Part shown: positions 12,356 through 14,559 of the stretch, in pieces
How the letters are laid out: each line of letters starts with the position of its first letter
Numbering within the stretch: the stretch's first letter is position 1
Assembly: GCA_964437425.1 (NCBI GenBank)
Contig: CAYTGO010000075.1
Coordinates: 1-14,559 of the forward strand
Length of the DNA stretch: 14,559 nt
Direction: 5' to 3'
Source of the DNA: Scalindua sp964437425
Lineage (GTDB): Bacteria > Planctomycetota > Brocadiia > Brocadiales > Scalinduaceae
Translations under genes and position numbers: made by a program
The notes under the pieces: generated by a model
Databases searched by the model: none
Seen by the model: the letters and a program-made list of their open reading frames with translations, nothing else
What the model was told of the DNA's origin: nothing

Positions 12356-14559
12356 ATGCCAGCCGATGAAAAAAAAGTGAATATAGACAAAGGCTCTTAC
12401 AAAAACCAGATAGAGCAAAAGCTGGAGAAAGCACGTTTCAGGTATAATCTTTTCAGATGTGAAAGGATCTTTCTTACTGTTTTGACTATAGGGTTGACTG
12501 TAGCCCTTGCCACACTAATAACACGAAGATTTGCCAATATACCACCATATATAAATACTATCCTCATCTCTTTATTCTCGATCTATTTCCTTGCAAATTT
12601 ATATATTGTATTTTCTAGATGGATGGGTAAATCTGATGCGGCGAGCATATTAGATAAAAAGATGGGTTTTAAGGAACGCCTTGTTACCGGTCTGGAATAC
12701 GCCGAACAGGATGAAAATAATAAATTCCTTGCCCTGCTTGTTGACGAAATCAACAATAAACTTGATGATAAAAGTATAAAGCAGTCCATTCCTCATAAAT
12801 ATCCGAGATCAACTAAGTATTTAATAGCCGTATCAATATTATTCCTGATCTTCTTATTCCTGCCATATGGAAAACCTGTAGAACCTGAACAAATTGTTAC
12901 AGACATAAAAGAATCGGTAATTGATACGACTAAAGAAGAAGGTGATGTTACAGAGAAAGAAGACGAAACAAAGAAAGATGAAGAAACTGATGATACTCAG
13001 CAAGAACAAGAAGAGGATAAACTTGCAGAGACAAAGACTGAACAACCTGAAAAGAGTCAGGAAGAAAATAAGGAAACACAATCACCGGCAAAGAAACCAG
13101 AAGTAGAGGATAAAAAAGAGCAACTATCTAAATCTCCAGAAAAAGAACAACAGCCACAGAAAAAACCGGATTTATTACAAAATAAAATATCGGAGCTATT
13201 AAGTAACATAAACTCCAGGCTGGATCAACTCGAAGGCAAGCCAAAGCAGGATGATAAAGGTGAGAGTCAGAAACCTGAACCTACGGAAAAAAAAGAGTCG
13301 GAAACAGGTGAAGAAGAAAGGTCTGAACAGGAATCCGGAGTAGATAAAGAGCAATCACATAGCAAAGAAAATGAACCGGCAAAATCGACAGATACTGAAG
13401 ATTCTGAACAAAAACCAGACCCTGCTGACGCGGAAGGAGAGGATGACAACGAAAAAGAAGACAAAACAGAACAGTTAGACAGTGAAAACAAGGAGCAGAA
13501 GGAAGAAGAAAAGAAAGAAGATTCGGATACACCAGAAGCTGAGAAAAAGACTCCAGAAGAGAAACAAGAGGAGAAAGAAAAAGAGAAAGAAAAAAAATCT
13601 AAGTTACCCAAGTCTAAACTATTGCAAAAACTCATGAAACTCTTCATGCCACCACAAAACGATAATATGCCTTCGCCAAGCATTCCTATGGATGGGGATG
13701 CTAAAGATCAGTCAGACTCATCGCAGAGCGAATCAAGTGAAAGTGAACAGAAAGATTCTTCCACTTCAGAAAGCTCTTCGTCATCATCTCAACAGGAGCA
13801 AAAGCAGGGCGAAACAGGAGAAGAATCTTCTCAAACTGACAGCTCCGAATCTGCTCCTTCCGGTTCGGATCAAAAGGATTCATCAGAGACTCAAAAGCAA
13901 GATTCCGGCCAAGACTCCAATAATACATCTCAACAGGGACAGCAGCAGGAACAACAACAGAAGGGAGACACATCTGATACTGGCGAAGAAGATAATAATA
14001 CATTGTCCGGTGCTGAACAAAAAACTCAAGAAGGCCAAGGTAGTCAAAAAGATTCACAAAAGTCAGCCGGCTCTGAGGTTGATTCCGGCAAAGATACAGA
14101 GTCAGGTGCAGGAAAGGATGACACAGAAATGAGTCAGAGTTCAAATGAACAGCAATCTGGTTCGTCAGGTAGTGGACAAGGAAAACAACAGGATAAATCT
14201 GATACACAAAACGAAAGAGGTGAACAGGGAACCGGACAACAGGAAGATACCTCTGATACAGGAAAAACAGATAATAAAACATCAAGTGGTGGTCAAACAA
14301 CCCGAGAAGGTCAGGGCGGCAAGGGAGATTCAGAAAAGACAGAGGCTGAGAAGACATCCGGCAAAGACACTGAATCTGGCGTAGGAAGTGACGATTCAAA
14401 AACAAGTCAGAGTCAAAAGCAACAGGACACAGGTTCATCAGATAGTGGGCAAGGCAAACAACCTGAAAAATCAGATATACAAACTGCAGGTGGAGAAAAA
14501 GGAACCGGAGGAGAATCATCTTCTTCCGGAGCTGGAGAAGAACAGAAGTCAGCGTCTCA
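12356..14559 (+). CDS. DUF4175-like membrane-anchored protein with long low-complexity tail (3' cut)
   Basis: At least 734 codons are open with no stop to the window edge. Three hydrophobic segments (about residues 38-55, 66-86 and 154-170) flank a motif, AASILDKKMGFKERLVTGLEYAE, that resembles the D-rLGL-dRl-tAlE region of DUF4175-type membrane proteins. Those proteins are often encoded with MoxR/DUF58/vWA genes. After residue 170 the protein becomes extremely Glu/Lys/Gln-rich to about residue 413. A possible short coiled coil lies at 273-295 (LLQNKISELLSNINSRLDQL). Next come a basic amphipathic patch and a Met/Pro-rich stretch (about 414-445), then Ser/Gln/Gly/Asp-rich sequence containing a 91-residue tandem repeat. 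The tail is probably disordered, extracytoplasmic or cytoplasmic depending on topology. The start has an AAGGA site eight bases upstream. Function is unknown, and the family assignment is moderate. Confidence 0.75.
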   Translation, partial: MPADEKKVNIDKGSYKNQIEQKLEKARFRYNLFRCERIFLTVLTIGLTVALATLITRRFANIPPYINTILISLFSIYFLANLYIVFSRWMGKSDAASILDKKMGFKERLVTGLEYAEQDENNKFLALLVDEINNKLDDKSIKQSIPHKYPRSTKYLIAVSILFLIFLFLPYGKPVEPEQIVTDIKESVIDTTKEEGDVTEKEDETKKDEETDDTQQEQEEDKLAETKTEQPEKSQEENKETQSPAKKPEVEDKKEQLSKSPEKEQQPQKKPDLLQNKISELLSNINSRLDQLEGKPKQDDKGESQKPEPTEKKESETGEEERSEQESGVDKEQSHSKENEPAKSTDTEDSEQKPDPADAEGEDDNEKEDKTEQLDSENKEQKEEEKKEDSDTPEAEKKTPEEKQEEKEKEKEKKSKLPKSKLLQKLMKLFMPPQNDNMPSPSIPMDGDAKDQSDSSQSESSESEQKDSSTSESSSSSSQQEQKQGETGEESSQTDSSESAPSGSDQKDSSETQKQDSGQDSNNTSQQGQQQEQQQKGDTSDTGEEDNNTLSGAEQKTQEGQGSQKDSQKSAGSEVDSGKDTESGAGKDDTEMSQSSNEQQSGSSGSGQGKQQDKSDTQNERGEQGTGQQEDTSDTGKTDNKTSSGGQTTREGQGGKGDSEKTEAEKTSGKDTESGVGSDDSKTSQSQKQQDTGSSDSGQGKQPEKSDIQTAGGEKGTGGESSSSGAGEEQKSAS
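13967..14515 (+). repeat. In-frame tandem repeat of ~273-279 nt (two units plus start of a third)
   Basis: Unit one (13967-14245) and unit two (14246-14515) share ordered landmarks: DTSDTG, then EGQG, SGKDTESG, SGQGKQ and GTG. The SGKDTESG, SGQGKQ and GTG landmarks are each exactly 273 nt apart, while the DTSDTG copies are 279 nt apart, so small in-frame indels have accumulated. GESSSSGAG at the right edge looks like a degenerate third unit. Divergence between copies is considerable, so this is an old protein-level repeat rather than a recent duplication. Confidence 0.75.

Noticed and set aside
12921..14384. Plus-strand open frames in other frames, rich in Lys/Arg/Asn
   Set aside because: These overlap the single uninterrupted frame from 12,356. 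Their composition is a frame-shifted reading of the GAA/AAA/CAG-rich codons.
13967..14515. CRISPR-like or minisatellite array
   Set aside because: The units are ~273 nt, in frame, diverged, and inside a coding region, with no short identical repeats separated by unique spacers.
13267..14519. Long minus-strand open frames rich in Ser/Phe or Leu/His
   Set aside because: They are antisense shadows of the low-complexity plus-strand tail, caused by biased codons. There are no start signals or domain-like sequence.

Overview
The window is AT-rich, moderately low-GC bacterial DNA and splits into two arms that diverge from about position 9,088-9,325. Everything to the left (1-9,087) is encoded on the minus strand. 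Everything to the right (9,326-14,559) is on the plus strand. A run of exactly 100 Ns at 10,156-10,255 shows this is a draft scaffold.

The left arm is a tight set of fatty-acid/polyketide-type genes. In transcription order they are: holo-ACP synthase (acpS), a B12-binding radical SAM enzyme, a complete ketosynthase (KS), a second ketosynthase that has lost all its catalytic residues (chain-length-factor-like, CLF), a 2,4-dienoyl-CoA-reductase-type FMN/4Fe-4S/FAD oxidoreductase, a crotonase (enoyl-CoA hydratase family), a FabG-type ketoreductase, and a small muconolactone-isomerase-like protein. A metallophosphoesterase of the YfcE/MJ0936 type follows and is cut by the window edge. KS and CLF abut with zero spacing, CLF and the reductase overlap by 8 nt, and the reductase and crotonase are 4 nt apart, so they are very likely co-transcribed and translationally coupled. 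The set looks like a type II iterative synthase: KS/CLF elongates, FabG reduces the keto group, the crotonase handles hydration/dehydration, the dienoyl reductase edits double bonds, AcpS primes the carrier protein, and the radical SAM enzyme performs an unusual step. No acyl carrier protein, FabZ-type dehydratase or acyltransferase is in the window.

Duplicated FabF-type genes next to B12/radical SAM enzymes recall the loci proposed, from comparative genomics, for ladderane lipid synthesis in anammox planctomycetes (Brocadiales). The base composition would suit a Scalindua-like member. This taxonomic reading is an inference at about even odds. A different polyene or type II polyketide product in another lineage remains possible.

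The right arm has unrelated genes: a MATE-family efflux pump interrupted by the assembly gap and a PhnP-like metallo-beta-lactamase-fold hydrolase (ATGA overlap); a glycine-zipper lipoprotein with its own good sigma70-type promoter and a strong downstream hairpin; and a very long membrane-anchored protein running off the right edge. The first ~170 residues of that protein resemble the DUF4175-type membrane domain. The rest is a highly charged, then Ser/Gln/Gly-rich, low-complexity tail containing a ~91-residue tandem repeat. No tRNA, rRNA, CRISPR array or transposase was seen.
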